Below are positions 41,651 to 53,115 of a DNA stretch of 60,000 bases, one piece after another (the stretch's first letter is position 1; every line of letters begins with the position of its first letter). Under the pieces are notes generated by a model, which saw only the letters and a list, made by a program, of their open reading frames with translations, searched no databases and was not told the DNA's origin. The stretch comes from Takakia lepidozioides (lineage: Eukaryota; Streptophyta; Takakiopsida; Takakiales; Takakiaceae). The stretch is from the NCBI GenBank assembly GCA_030704615.1, contig CM060733.1, positions 16,742,001-16,802,000 of the forward strand, read 5' to 3'. Both the position numbers and the translations under genes were made by a program.

Positions 41651-43713
41651 CTACCGTCGTGTCGGAGGTTCTTCCAGAATGAAGGTTCCGGACATGCATC
41701 TGTCATGCAACGGAACACGAGGCTTCGAGAAGTTATCACGGTCTGCCCTGTGCGAATCAGAATCCGAACCAGGTGGGGTGTTCAATTTCCTCTTACAGGA
41801 GCTGAATCTCTCCTCCCCTTCAAGATGTGGAACTCTAGAAACAAGTGGTGTTCCCTGGGCATACATGCTCACCGCCTGTGCTATTTTGCTTGGATCCCCA
41901 GATCTGCTTGCAGCACGCAACATCAACTCCAGTTTGTCCGGACCCTTGCCACAAACCCCACCTCGCAAGAAATCATGGTATCTGGTTTGTTGTTGCAAGG
42001 CACGTATCAGATCATTTGTTGTTGCCACATACAAATCCCGACCTTGTTTCCCAGACTGTTGCAACCATGCATTGTGCACAGTCTCTGCCAAATTGCAAGA
42101 TGGCATGTCCGCCATTTCCTCAATGGACGTGTTCTGCAAAGTGGAAAACCACACTTCAGAACAGTACACAGGGAACAACATAAAGAAAGCAAAGAGAGCC
42201 AAATTTGGAACGTAAATGTATGAATAAAGCAAGCAATAGAAGCCTCGCACCATTGTCATGGCTGCTCCCCACTGTATGTACCGGAAGTGCCAAAACGCCA
42301 GCCAATCTTCCAATGCTCTCATACTCTCAAGCGATGCAGCTCCAGAAGAGAACCACCAGGCACGAATTGTCTGGAACAAAGTGTCCGTCTCCTTCATCGT
42401 TCTAGCATCTTTGCACTCTTTGCACAATTTACGGTGCTGTGTTTGCATCTCTGGTTTGATGTCCGACTTTGTATGTTTCTCCAGAGATTGTGTCCAATGG
42501 AATAGACATGTACGCTCTCTTCCCGACATTGGCACTTTTGGGTCGCCTGATCCGAAGACAATTCGAACAACATTGAAATTTGCCTAAGCACTATCTGCCA
42601 TGAAACCAGCGAAATTTGGAGATGGCACCCCATGGCAGCCCATAACACGTATCAGGAAATTCCACATGAGCTTCTGGGATTCCGTATCCTTGGATTGCAT
42701 GTCACAAACTGCAATTGTCATAATTCGTTGGTACACTGGATCGTACACATGACAAGCCATTGTCGTCCATTTACTCGTTTCACATGATCAAACATAAGAA
42801 AACAATTCTGCAGGTCCCCAGTCTTCTGCATCCGCTTCACGAGGCTAACCCCACTGCCCTCTCCAACAGTGGACATTTTGAAAAGAAATACTTTGATGGC
42901 ACCTTGACCTGGAAAAACATTGTTCTGGATGTAGTCGTACTTGCTCCGTCGTTTCAATTCCAAAATGTTGTCTATGTAGCTTCTGATCCCAGAGCTCATT
43001 CTCAATGCATTGATCTGATGTCGAATGTTAGGTGAACTCAAAGTGGAGAAATGATCCATGACAATGTCCAATGCTGGACCGTCAAGTTTAGTCCCTACAG
43101 AATCCCTTTCACTCAAAATATGGCTTTCCAAGAAGGACTTGCTTGCGCCAAGAGCAATTGCAGATATTGTTGCGGATGGGTTTCTCTCGTACTCCTGTTT
43201 AATCAACCTCGAAACTGTCTCAACACTCTCCCTGTAATCCCCCTTTGAGATAGGATGGTTATGGAAACCGAAATGCACACAAGCTCTTGTCATTGTTTTC
43301 AAACAGTGGACAACATAGTACATTCTTGCTCCACACAGCGCCAGACAGGATGGTACAAGTTTGCAGAATTTGCAAACGAAAGTGTTTGCCGGTGGTGGAG
43401 CAGTCCCAGGCTTAAATGGATTTTCCGCGAGACCCTCCCACTCGCTTTGATTATGAACCCCAAACTGAAGAAAGTGTCTGCAATTCAAATTATCACACCT
43501 AAGGTGTCAATTGCAAACTGTTCTCCTGAAAACAAGTTTGTCTTCATTTTGAATATTGGATGTTTTTGTTCTGCAGCATGGGTGCCCGTCGGTTTTCTTG
43601 TCCATTCCGTGCATCATGCTTGTTATACCTCCAACTCGCGGAGGAGGAGGCAGCTCGAATAGGATATCCCCATCAAAAGTCTCTGGCAGGAACTTCACTG
43701 GCACCTGCTTCAA
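41651..43713 (-). pseudogene. MULE-type transposase, broken
   Basis: It starts at 43713 (MKQVPVKFLPETFDGD). An in-frame TGA follows at 43507-43509, and then an N-terminal zinc-binding region CKFCKLVPSCLALC with a H-x-H-P type FGFHNHPIS, like the WRKY/FLYWCH-related fingers of MULE transposases. A small deletion near 42775 shifts the frame. In the next frame AVCDMQSKDTESQKLMWNFL and the FMADSA block appear, with a TAG (about 42590) replacing a CAG. The frame continues at 42535 with SGRERTCLFHWTQSLEKH (C-x-x-H element), a helical region with ALEDWLAFWHFRYIQWG, and a Ser/Pro-rich end at 41651. A GT-AG candidate intron interrupts at 42134-42250. Assignment to Mutator is by motif layout. Confidence 0.6.
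42134..42250 (-). other. Candidate intron in the transposase
   Basis: On the minus strand it runs from GTGCGAGG (donor at 42250) to TTTTCCACTTTGCAG (acceptor at 42134). It is 117 bases, a multiple of three, hydrophobic and unlike the surrounding protein when translated. The polypyrimidine-rich end favours an intron. Confidence 0.45.
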
Positions 43714-44266
43714 AGATTCCCAATCGTTAAATTGTCATTTTAAAGAATTGCAAATTTTCAAAGCATATACCCAAATAAGTACTTTCCATATAACATAAGT
43801 CAAATGTCGGACCCAAGAAAAAGTTTAATTTTTCATAGCCACGAACTCATTCAAAGCCGCAACATCACTTGGATTTAAAGAGTATAAGTTTTGAGATGGT
43901 TCAAATGCTAGTCACTGTTGAGATTATGGTATCAACATCAATCGACTGTGTGTAACTGGAATCATATTTGAACTTCAGGTGACCTCTACCTGATTTCATC
44001 CTGATGGATTAGAGCTGGATGAAATATGATAAACTTCACAAGGATGGATACATTAGTATACTGTAGATAAAACTCTTTATTACATTAACTTTTAAAGTAT
44101 AACTCTGGATTTTTGGTGACCTTTTTTTTTAAAAAACTGGGCAAAAAGATATTGCTCTACCATATTTTCTAAGTAAAACTTTTCTAAAATTTACCTCAAA
44201 AAAATAAATCACACCCTATATTTGTTCTCACGTGGTTTTGAAAATACGGGGAATGACCCCCGCAAG

Positions 44267-46620
44267 GCTTAGCCTAGATGTTTTAGGCAACCTTGGAGGA
44301 AGCAACTAGTGGGTGCTAGAAAGACTAGGGATACCCTAGGTGCCTAGCTTGTAAGGCCAAGTGTCATTTGAAGTGGAAAATGAGAGATTTTCCCTAAAAA
44401 GCGAAGTGTGTGTTTCAACTTGAGAGTGTGACGAGCCCCTAGAGTGAGAAGAGGAGGTAGGAGCAACAAACCGCGTATGAGAGGTGAGTTATACCCCTTC
44501 CCCCTAGGTTTTGGTAGTCCACTTAGCCAAGTGAGAGCATTTTTGAGAGGAGAGAAAAGTCTCTTGGTCCTTTGTCCATTTTTTGCTTTGTATTTTGTGT
44601 TTTGTTTGTTCTTTGTTTGTTGGAGTCTTGTGTCTTAGCCTAGGCTTGGTCCTACTAACAAAGGAGTGGTGGGAGCTTGGGAAAGAGGGGATTTCTAACC
44701 CTCCATAGTGGCCAAGAGGCCCATGGAGTTGTCATTTGCTTTGTTAGTCTTGTTTTTGTCTTGATGTATCAAAATAAAAATAAAAATCTAACCCTAAAAG
44801 ACTAGCCATGCGGTGAGGTCTCTATGTTGGGTGGGTGTTCATTTCATTTGGCCACTAGGCCTTCTTTTTATGTGTGGAGGTAACCAAGAAGCACGGGAAG
44901 CTAGCCAACTAACCCTTGGATAGATGCTTGTTTAGTTGGTGGGAAACCTTTATTGATTTTTATGTTTTTGTTTTGTTTGAAAGCAAGTGAGTGAGGCCTT
45001 GTGTCGTTCAAGCTCACATTGATCTTCAACATTGTCTTGGTAGTTAAGCATTAACCCCCCCCCTTTAGGAGGAGGAATGAGGGAAAGCTAACACCTACTT
45101 TGTGTTTTTTTTAAAGCTTTGTACGGTTGCTGGAAATTTATTTTTTCACTAAAATTAATTTTCAGGCTTATTTTCTAAGTCCTACAAGGCCTCCAAGCCT
45201 AGGAAAGCTTGGGAGGACCTCACTAACATGTGGGCTAGAAGGCTAACCCCATGAGGGTTAAGCCATGATGTGTTTTTTTAGGTGCTATGCTATGTACCAA
45301 GACATGATGATGATGGCGGCCTAAAAAAGAGGCACCCCAAATACATAAGCTTGGCAATAGCCTAAGCTTAGCTATGGTGTATGGGCAGGCTGCCGCCACC
45401 CCAACGCTTTAAGGCGTTCACCTCGATCTGCTCAAGGCGTTTGACGGCCAACTAAGCTGCACAACAGACCACCTAAGCAGGGTCCGCGCCCACCTTTAAT
45501 TTGAATATCTTATTACTGGACCCCGCGGTCCATGAAACGGACTGCAGGGTTGCGACCAGTGGTCCGGGCGGGCAGCCTATGGCGATGTGCCACGCTGCCG
45601 GATCTTGGCTATGGACCAACAGATAAAGGGATCTCTCTTATCCAGCGTTTAACTTTTAAAGGGGGTGTTGGGTATTGAAAAGTAATGGATGGTTAGAGTC
45701 ATGGTCGAACGGGGTTGCCTTAGCATGTTATGTTCTCTGCGGCTAGGCCGGAAATCGGAATAGGATGTTAAGGGTCCCGAGACCATCGTTTTGATATGAC
45801 ATAGGTAGTCAGACGAGAAGACGGCCGCTCGGCTTACACCGAGACACCTTGCCAACAAAAAGCGGACAAAGCTTTTGATAAGGGTAGAAGGGGGTTTTGG
45901 ATGGGAGAGGGAGTCATTTCCGTTGACACCTAGGCTTGCATTGCTCTTAAAGAAGGAGGAGGAACGAATAGTGGATCCACCAAATCATTTTATATAGGGA
46001 CGAGCGTTTTTTGAGGAACGGAGAATAGAGGGATGGTTTAGCCATGTATGGATGAAGACATGATGATGAATCCAAATTTTCATCCATTTACAGGGATGAA
46101 CAGTGGATGAAAAAATAATTTTTCATCCGCTGTTTGAAAAGCCATTCCAGCTCTAGGGGGGGTTTGAGCCTACGACCTAGAGGCTAGGGGGCTATGTATT
46201 AAGGGCCTAGGGGGTTCGGACCCATAGGACCAATTCCCTATGATTCCCTCACCATGAGAATGGTTTTTGGGCAATAAGGAGGGGTTAGTGAATTATCTAG
46301 AGGCCAAGCCATGGGTCATTGGAAACCTTAGATAAATTCTACCTAATGCCTATTTTTCTAAAATTAGTGAATTTCCAGCCTAAGTAATTAATTTAAAAGG
46401 GGTTTTATGCTTAGAAAATGACCAAAAAATAGGAATAGAGGTAATTAAATTTATGATTTTATTTTTATTTCCTAATTAAAGGAGCTTGCCTAGGATAGTA
46501 TTTTTCTCATTTTCTTATTCAAATCTATTGCTAGAAAAGAACCATGAACCCTAGAAATTAGCAGGAATTGGGAAGATTGTCCGGTAAAGCACTTTTCTTC
46601 TAGGTTAGGGTATGCACTCC
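44267..46620. other. Right part of repeat B copy 1, no gene
   Basis: Aligns with 49160-51505. It holds a GGATGAA-rich, partly palindromic patch at 46040-46135, C-runs near 45055, and GC-rich ACCAGTGGTCCGG phrases at 45555. The 44444-44638 open frame is low in complexity and not supported. Confidence 0.45.
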
Positions 46621-46949
46621 CCTCCGGATAGCAGGAACCTAGGCAACCCCTTTGCACACACGTGCAATCCGGGGAAACGTGTTTGTGAAGCAACCCTAAC
46701 CTAAGCTGCTTGCCCTTAATGCTTTGCAGAGTCTTCTGGAAACAGTCGCTCCAAACAGAGAGGACCTTCCGGGAAAATCGACAGGCTCCGGGGTGAAGCC
46801 GTGTTAACGCAAATAAAGAAGTCTTGGAAGACAATTAGTTAGGAGTAGATTCCATAGGTCACACGAACGAATTTTGCCCTGCGAGCATAGGAGTTGGACC
46901 CTGTGCCGGTGGGTGGGAGGATTTCCTTTCGTCGACCGCTGACCCTTCG

Positions 46950-47800
46950 TGTCGCGCACCTCACTTTGATAAGCTCCCCTTCAAGTCATAGTTACTCGTT
47001 TTGATGTGCGCGTCTAACTCCTAAACCGGCCGCCGGGCCAACTCGGAGCTTCGGCTGCTCACCGGGACATAACGGTCCCCCTCACACTCCCACTCGAACC
47101 CTCGACCTGTTGGGCTCAGTGGAAATTCCCTTTGGTAGATGGCAGTCTGGAACAGCTCCCCACACCTTGGTCACTTTCCGGCCCGCACGCTTACTCACTA
47201 GTTTTTGGTCACCAACGGGCTGGCACCGTTCTCGGGGTTACTACTCCCTATATATACTTCTGTAGGTGTCCGCGGGGGTTCCATAAGTAGCCAAGTCCAA
47301 ATCTGGTGCACCACCATTTAGATCCTCGATCGTCCTTGTGGTGAGTCGCGGTGAGTCTTGGCCCACCCACCACGGCCCCAATGGACCATGGTGAGTCCCA
47401 AGACTCCCCACAACTCCCACCACAAGGCAGCCTCATGGTGAGTCCTTTGCCACCCCCACTACGACTCCCTATGCTACCACCACCCCTTGTGGAGCCCCCA
47501 CCACCGCACCCGGGTTGCGGGGCTCCATCTACTGAGCGCCACCGGCTCCTTGCATGCCTTCAGCACTCAAGGGTGCTTCAGCCCCCTTTCCTATTTGTTG
47601 CCACTGCCCCCACCACAGGGGCAACCCCTCTTGTGTCCCGACCCCCCGCCCTCAAGGCAAAGGGCCGCAACACACACCTCTACCAATGAGGAGTCGATGT
47701 CCTCATCGACATCGACTCCTCCATTTTTGTGGAAACTAACATCCAAGTTGTGGCGTCCCACATCAAGGAGTTTATTTTCGTACCATGGCGTCCCATTGTA
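46950..47800 (-). mobile_element. Antisense chromovirus remnant: LTR plus adjoining 3' region
   Basis: 46950-47672 is the reverse complement of the chromovirus LTR (TGTCGCGC at 46950; GGCCGCAACA at the other end), diverged by many substitutions from 32602-33331. 47673-47800 continues into the sequence that precedes the 3' LTR (compare 38710-38826). So this is the 3' end of a second, older copy in opposite orientation, and its inner part is interrupted at 47800. A TATATATA box is at about 47249-47256. Confidence 0.85.
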
Positions 47801-48424
47801 GGTACACAATTTAACGCACGAAATATTTTTTGAGTGTTTTTGAGGCAAGGAGAGCCGATTTGTACGCAGACAGCGACGAAACAAGACCATTTGTATCGGA
47901 AACGGCGAAACATCGACATGGCTACTGGTATGGCCCACAAATGGAAGAGGTCTGCGATGTCCATGAAGCCAAATCGCTCAGGAGTTTATATGACTAGGGT
48001 ACCTGCAGGGATCAGCAGGGCGTGCGATTCCAGTCGACTGTTCGAACATCTAGGGGCCGATTAAAACAACTGTAGGCAACGGTTTGCCTCTTCCTCACCT
48101 CAACATCCGATTGTTATTCAAGCAGAGGCAAGTTAGGAGAGCTCGACCTCCATGACAAACTACCCACTGGGTTATTCTTTCAACGACACGGTTGATAACG
48201 GTCTCGCAATATTCCAGGTAGAAATTTTCACGTTGCTTCAATGCAGTTCATGAGGATGCTGGAGTGGAGCACACATGCTCATGATACGATTTCATTTTCA
48301 TGCTCGGATAAGTCAGTGAAAGGGATCAAGCATGGGTTCCCCTGTGTTTTAGTTCATTCATGCAATACAGACACTGCAGTGCGGCAAATAGCAAACTACC
48401 GGCAGTGATCTCTTTTTCCCAGGA
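47796..48424 (+). repeat. Dispersed repeat A, copy 2
   Basis: Matches 29983-30600. The 47834-48064 open frame encodes KRRNIDMATGMAHKWKRSAM and RSGVYMTRVPAGISR, the peptide partly conserved in copy 1. It abuts exactly the broken end of the antisense chromovirus remnant. Confidence 0.65.
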
Positions 48425-48884
48425 GGACAATTATACCTTTTGGTATGATTTCAAATCAAAGACCTTCCAAGGAGTCTTGGTCTCCTACAAAAAATCCTAA
48501 AGAGGTTTTATCCAGCGGTAGCGACCGACTGGGATTTTGTTGTGTTAAGTACTTTCAGCTAATAGGACGAGGCCGGAATCGAGCGCTGTTTGTGGAGGGG
48601 TTTTTATGATGTGGTTAAAAGGGAGACAAGATGATGTGGAAGGAGTTTCAGCCCCTGTCGTCGATCTGTTCCCATCCAAAAAATTATGCTACGCGTTGAA
48701 ACATAATTTTCACGTGCAATTGGCGGTTGTTTATTTTTATGGGTTGATGATTGGACCACATGAACTTGAAGTTTGGTGGGTGTTTTAAGCATACCACAAA
48801 GGAGTTTGTGGCTAAGTTTCTCGAAGTTAGTAATAATTTATAATTTTTGAGATTTTCGGGCAACCATGGCCAAGATAAATTCAT
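48425..48884. other. Short spacer, no gene
   Basis: Two overlapping 60-84 codon frames on opposite strands around 48604-48938 have no recognised domain. AT-rich. Confidence 0.3.
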
Positions 48885-51505
48885 TTTGATGGGATTTTTG
48901 GGTCCACAAGAATTAGCTGGTTGGATGATTTGTGCCACCTACCAACCAAAAAGTGGTTGATTGCCTATTCCATCCAAAGATTTTTGGATGTCATCCATTT
49001 TATTTATTTTTATAGTTTTTATAGTATAAGTAGATTAGGAGGTGAGCTTGCTCACCACTTCATTCCTTGTTTTTTTGCTTGTTAGTTGCTTAGAAGCTTG
49101 CTTTATGTTTTGGCAACTAGCTTTGTGGTGAAGTACTAGATTGCTTGTGGCTTAAAGCTTAGCCTAGATGTTTTAGGCAAGCTTGGATGAAGCATCTAGT
49201 TTGTGCTAGGGAGACTAGGGAGATCCTAGGACCTAGTGTGTAAGGGCCAAGAGCCATTTTTTAATGTGAAAAGGAGAGCATCTTCCCCAAAAAGCAAAGA
49301 GGTTTTGTCATTTGAGAGTGTGGTGAGCCCTTGAGGAGTGAAGAGGAGGTAGGAGCAACAAACCCCATAGGAGAGGTGAGCACTACCTCTTCCCTTCAAG
49401 TTTTGGTAGCCTACTTAGCCAAGTGACCCCCTTTGAGCGGAGAGATGATAGTCTTAGCCCTTGTTCATATGTGATGCATTTTGGTGTTCTCTTGTTTGTC
49501 CATTATTGTTGGAAGCTTATATCTAACCTTAGTTTTGGTCCTAGCTACCTAAAGAGTAGTGGGAGCTTGGGAAAGAGAGAGACTAACCCTCCTTAGTGGC
49601 CAAGAGGCCCAAGGAGTTGTCATTTTTAACTATGTTTTGTCTTTTTGCTTAAGAGTGGAAAGATCTAACCCCTAGAGAGCTAACCATGCAGTGGGATCTC
49701 TAGGAGGGGTGTGGGTTCTCTTTGTTGTTGGCCACTAGGCTTGATATTCATGTGTGAAGCTAGCTAGGCATGCAAGGGAAGCTAACCCACTAATATTGGG
49801 TAGATGCTTGCATAGAGCTTAGTGGGAAACCATGGCGCATGTGAGTGTAGCTTAGTGTGCACTAAGCCCTCTAGACTTGCCATTTATTTGTCTCTTTGTT
49901 AAGCATAGCACCCCCCCCATAGGAGAGGAGCAAGGTGGAAGAGCTAGCAAATTTGTAATGTTTTTTTTCAAGTTTATTTTGTCGCTGGAAATCTATTTTT
50001 CATGCATAACTAATTTACAGATCAAAAATCAGATCTAATATGGCCTCTCTAGCTTGGTTAAGCTATGGAGGACCATAGCTAACCCTTGGGAAGGTTAGGC
50101 TAGCCCTTTGGGGTTAGCGTGGGGTTTATTTCCTTGTTTTTTTTAGGTGCAAGCCAAACGACCATGGATTCATGATGGGGTTCCCAAAAGTGAGGCGCCA
50201 TAAAGGGGATACCATGGCAAGCCATGAGTTGGCTATTGGTTTGAAGCGGGCTGCAGGCCCCGAGGAATCCGAGGTGTTGACCACCCCAGCGGTCAACAAC
50301 CACGCAAGAAAGGGGGGGGGGGGGGGGGTAGGCCGTGCTGGCCACCTAAGCGTACTCTGGCTTTACCCAGCGGTCCGTCGCTTACCCGGGCGGCCGCGAA
50401 CACCGGTCCGTCGGCCCGCCCTGCCACGTGCTGCCACGCTGCGTTGCGACCAGCAGATAACCAGGATGGTCCGGACCAGTGGGTAAGAAATTAAAGGGGG
50501 GTCTTATCTAGGAAAATACTTTTTGAATGGTTCTTGCCTTGGTCGATGGAGGGAGTGTTGAGATGTTGCCTCCTTAGCGGCTGGGTTGGGAATTTGAATG
50601 GAAGGTGAAGGTCTTCGAGGCCTTCGTTTTGGTATGTCATAGGTGGTCAGATCGGAAATCGGCCGTTCGGCTCACACCGAGACACCTTGCTCACGAAAAG
50701 CGGACGATAAGTACAAAGCTTTGGGAGGGGTAGAAGGGGGTTTGAAGTGGGAGAGGGAGTCATTTCCGGTTGCACCCAGCCTTAGAATGCACTTAGATTA
50801 CCAACAGCAGACCCACCAAAATATATTATTCATATGTGAGGAGCGTTTTTTGAGGAATGTGGAATAGTGGATGGTTATGCCTGGATGGATAAGGGGCGGA
50901 TGAAATAAGCAGTATTTCATCTGCAGAATGGATGTAGGATGGATGAAGGTAGGATGAAAAAATTACAGTTTTTCATCCATCATAGGGATGAACGGTGGAT
51001 GATAAATGGAGTTTTTTATCCGGTATTTTAACAAGTCATTTTAGCTCTAGGGGGGTTTGAACCTGAGATCTAGATGCTAGGGGCTATGTATTAAAGGCTT
51101 AGGGGATTGTTTGGACCTATTAGGCCAATTCCCTATGGTTCTCACATCTTGATAATGGATTTTGGGCAATGAGAGGGGGTTAGAGAATTATCTAGAGACC
51201 AAGCCATGGATCCTTGGAAAGCTTAGATGAATGCCTATTTTTCTATAATTAGTGAATTTTCAGCCTTAGTAATTAATTTTGAAGTGGGTTTTTTGTTTAG
51301 AAAATTACCAGAAAAGAGGGATAGAGCTAAACAAATCTAGGATTTTTATCTCTATTTCCTAATTATCATAAATTGCCTAGGATAATATTTTTTCCATTTT
51401 TCTTATCAATATCTAGTACTAGAAAATAGCCAAGAGCCCTAGCAGCTAGCGGGAAAATGGGATATTGTCCAGGTAAAGAGTTTTTTAGCTAGGCTAAGGT
51501 GTGCT
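48885..51505. repeat. Non-coding repeat B, copy 2
   Basis: It matches copy 1 (41015-41314 joined to 44267-46620): AGGAGGTGAGCTTGCTCACC at 49034, CTTAGCCTAGATGTTTTAGG at 49160, the GGATGAA-rich patch at 50880-51020 and the end GTGTGCTCTCCC near 51505. It lacks the MULE and so shows the empty target site. It includes an uninterrupted G-run at about 50313-50331. It ends exactly where the chromovirus remnant begins. Confidence 0.7.
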
Positions 51506-52523
51506 CTCCCATTCCAAACAAAATATGAAGCACAACATTTGGAAACCATTTCATTTATAAACAAAATTTGTATAACACAAGTTTTTGCAATCGGATTCTT
51601 GAGCTAACTAAGTTGGACTAAGCATGCATTTTCTCCCCCCACGATTCAAGGTTGATGTCCCCATCAACGCTTCTTCCGCTTCTGAGGTCGCCCTTCGAAA
51701 GCTGCAACTGCCTTGGATGCGTTTCCCATTTTTGAGGTACGCACTCAAGTTGCCTCCACTTGATGATAGCCCTTCCATTTCACGAGATCCTCCGTTTTTT
51801 AATTCTTGAACCTCCTCGACTTAAGGATTGCCTCCACCTCGTACTCAGGTTCATTTTCATGATCCAACAGCATAGGTGGCGGATCCAACAGCATAGGTGG
51901 CGGACGCAACACTTGATGCCGATTCGGACGCACTCCATCTTTGAAGTAAGGCTTCAAAAGGGAAACGTGGAATACCGGATGCACCTTGCTGTTTGCTGGG
52001 AGCTCCAATTTATACACATTCACATTCATAACCTTCTGGATGCGAAAGGGCCCCGTATACGGAAGTACGAACTTTGGGCTCACTTCCGGAGGTAGTCGAA
52101 AATTCTTGATGTGCAACAAGACCTCCGTGCCTGTCGTTCATACCAGTTGTTAGTTTTGGCAATGTTGTACTTTGCGAGCTCCAACAAACGCTTGTGTTCT
52201 TCCAGCACCGTTGCTGCTGCCGGTTCCTCAACGTCCTGGGCGGCCCAACTTGTCGGCACCAGAGGTACTTTTCCATAGACCAATACGAAAGAAGAAACTC
52301 TCGTTGCGGAGTGTTTTGTGTTATTATAACAGAATTTTTTCGCATCCAAGTGCTCCATCCAGTCTGACTGGTCTGCCGACACATAATTCCACAAGATCTG
52401 TTGCGTGCCTTCGGCACTCAAGGGTGCTTCAGCCCCTTTTCCTATTTGCTGCCATTGCCCCCACCACAGGGGCAGCCCCTCTTGTGTCCCAACCCCCCGC
52501 CCTCAAGGCAAAAGGTCGGGACA
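51506..52523 (-). mobile_element. Antisense chromovirus remnant: integrase end, chromodomain start and LTR piece
   Basis: Read on the minus strand from 52523: the first 125 or so bases of an LTR (52523-52399), then a jump into integrase (FCYNNTKHSA and a LVYGKVPLVPTSWAAQDVEE stretch), the IKNFRLPPEVSPKF and HPVFHVSLLKPY end of integrase, a tandem duplication of a PPPMLLD codon block, the start of the chromodomain (EYEVEAILKSRRF), and 3' non-coding sequence to 51506 (compare 37960-38085). An internal deletion thus removed gag to mid-integrase. With 46950-47800 it probably formed one element later split by repeats A and B. Confidence 0.8.
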
Positions 52524-52949
52524 CTTCGCCAAGACTAGCGACACATCTCACGGGTGGGCAAATCTTGAGCCTAACCCACCTTGTCGCTGGACTCCACACC
52601 TCGGATTGACATCATTTTTTATCCCTTCATGATTGCGTGCGCGGCGAGGCTCGATACATGGATATGACCAAAACAGAGTGACCAAGAGAACTAATCCGTT
52701 CTGCAAACACAATATGGCTTTTATTCCGATAAAATTATGATACAAGTGAACGTTCAGATTTTGGACATTTGTGCAGACATGGATGTCTACTTGTTGAAAA
52801 CCCTAGCCCTGGCACTGATGACCTGACTCACTAGGAAGAAGAGCTCTGGGTTATTAATATGTTGGGAGCAGGTTAAATTGTTACAACCTCTTGGGACAAT
52901 CTCTTTGATCATTTAAATGTTTGTCATGCTTTGTGAGATTCCAGATATG
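52524..52949. other. Intergenic, no gene recognised
   Basis: No open frame with a domain. Nothing repeated elsewhere in the window was noticed. Confidence 0.3.
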
Positions 52950-53115
52950 AGCAGACCTGTAGCCCAATGGTTGGGTTTGCCTATGCATGAGCACCTGGTT
53001 CTAGGCGCTTCTGGTCTAAAATGGGGGCTGAAGATGGGTAGGTGTGGGTGGGCTTCAGAGCAGTTGTTTGTGATATGTAGCACATTCTGTATATTGGTTT
53101 GAGTTAGAGTGGTTG
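52950..53115 (+). mobile_element. Possible tRNA-derived SINE head
   Basis: TAGCCCAATGG (52960-52970) resembles an RNA polymerase III A box and GGTTCTAGGCG (52997-53007) a weak B box, about 36 bases apart as in tRNAs. The downstream GGTGGGCTTCAGAGC style is seen in plant SINEs. Box B matches poorly, and no poly(A)/T end or target duplication was found. Confidence 0.25.

Larger units (their letters stand above)
41315..44266 (-). mobile_element. Mutator-like DNA transposon with TIRs and target duplication
   Basis: It is inserted in repeat B: GCTTAGCC at 41307-41314 is duplicated at 44267-44274, and the empty site is seen as GCTTAGCCTAGATG in copy 2 near 49159. The ends are inverted over about 50 bases: GGGGGTCACTATATGTATTTT ... 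CACGTGCGTACAAAT on the left against GGGGGTCATTCCCCGTATTTT ... CACGTGAGAACAAAT read inward from the right. The 2952-base body carries a minus-strand transposase pseudogene. The 8-bp duplication is one base shorter than the 9 bp usual for Mutator elements, although the next base outward differs by only one mismatch. Confidence 0.8.
40735..46930. repeat. Non-coding repeat B, copy 1, flanked by short direct repeats
   Basis: AGACTTGGAAGACAATTACTGAGTAGATT at 40742 recurs diverged as AGTCTTGGAAGACAATTAGTTAGGAGTAGATT at 46820, each followed by a GCCCTG-G-GGAGT stretch. Between them, 41015-41314 plus 44267-46620 matches 48885-51505 (copy 2) once the MULE insertion is removed. Long open frames are absent. 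A large non-autonomous retroelement or other derivative is possible; the coding part is missing. Confidence 0.5.

Noticed and set aside
41628-42587. Plus-strand open frames in the MULE
   Set aside because: They are antisense to the minus-strand transposase, whose peptide motifs are coherent.
46150-46230. tRNA-like GGTTTGAGCC / GGTTCGGACCC phrases
   Set aside because: They lie in repeat B, and no cloverleaf with paired acceptor and anticodon stems could be drawn.
51760-52609. Plus-strand open frames 51760-52095 and 52172-52609
   Set aside because: They are antisense to the chromovirus integrase and LTR remnant.
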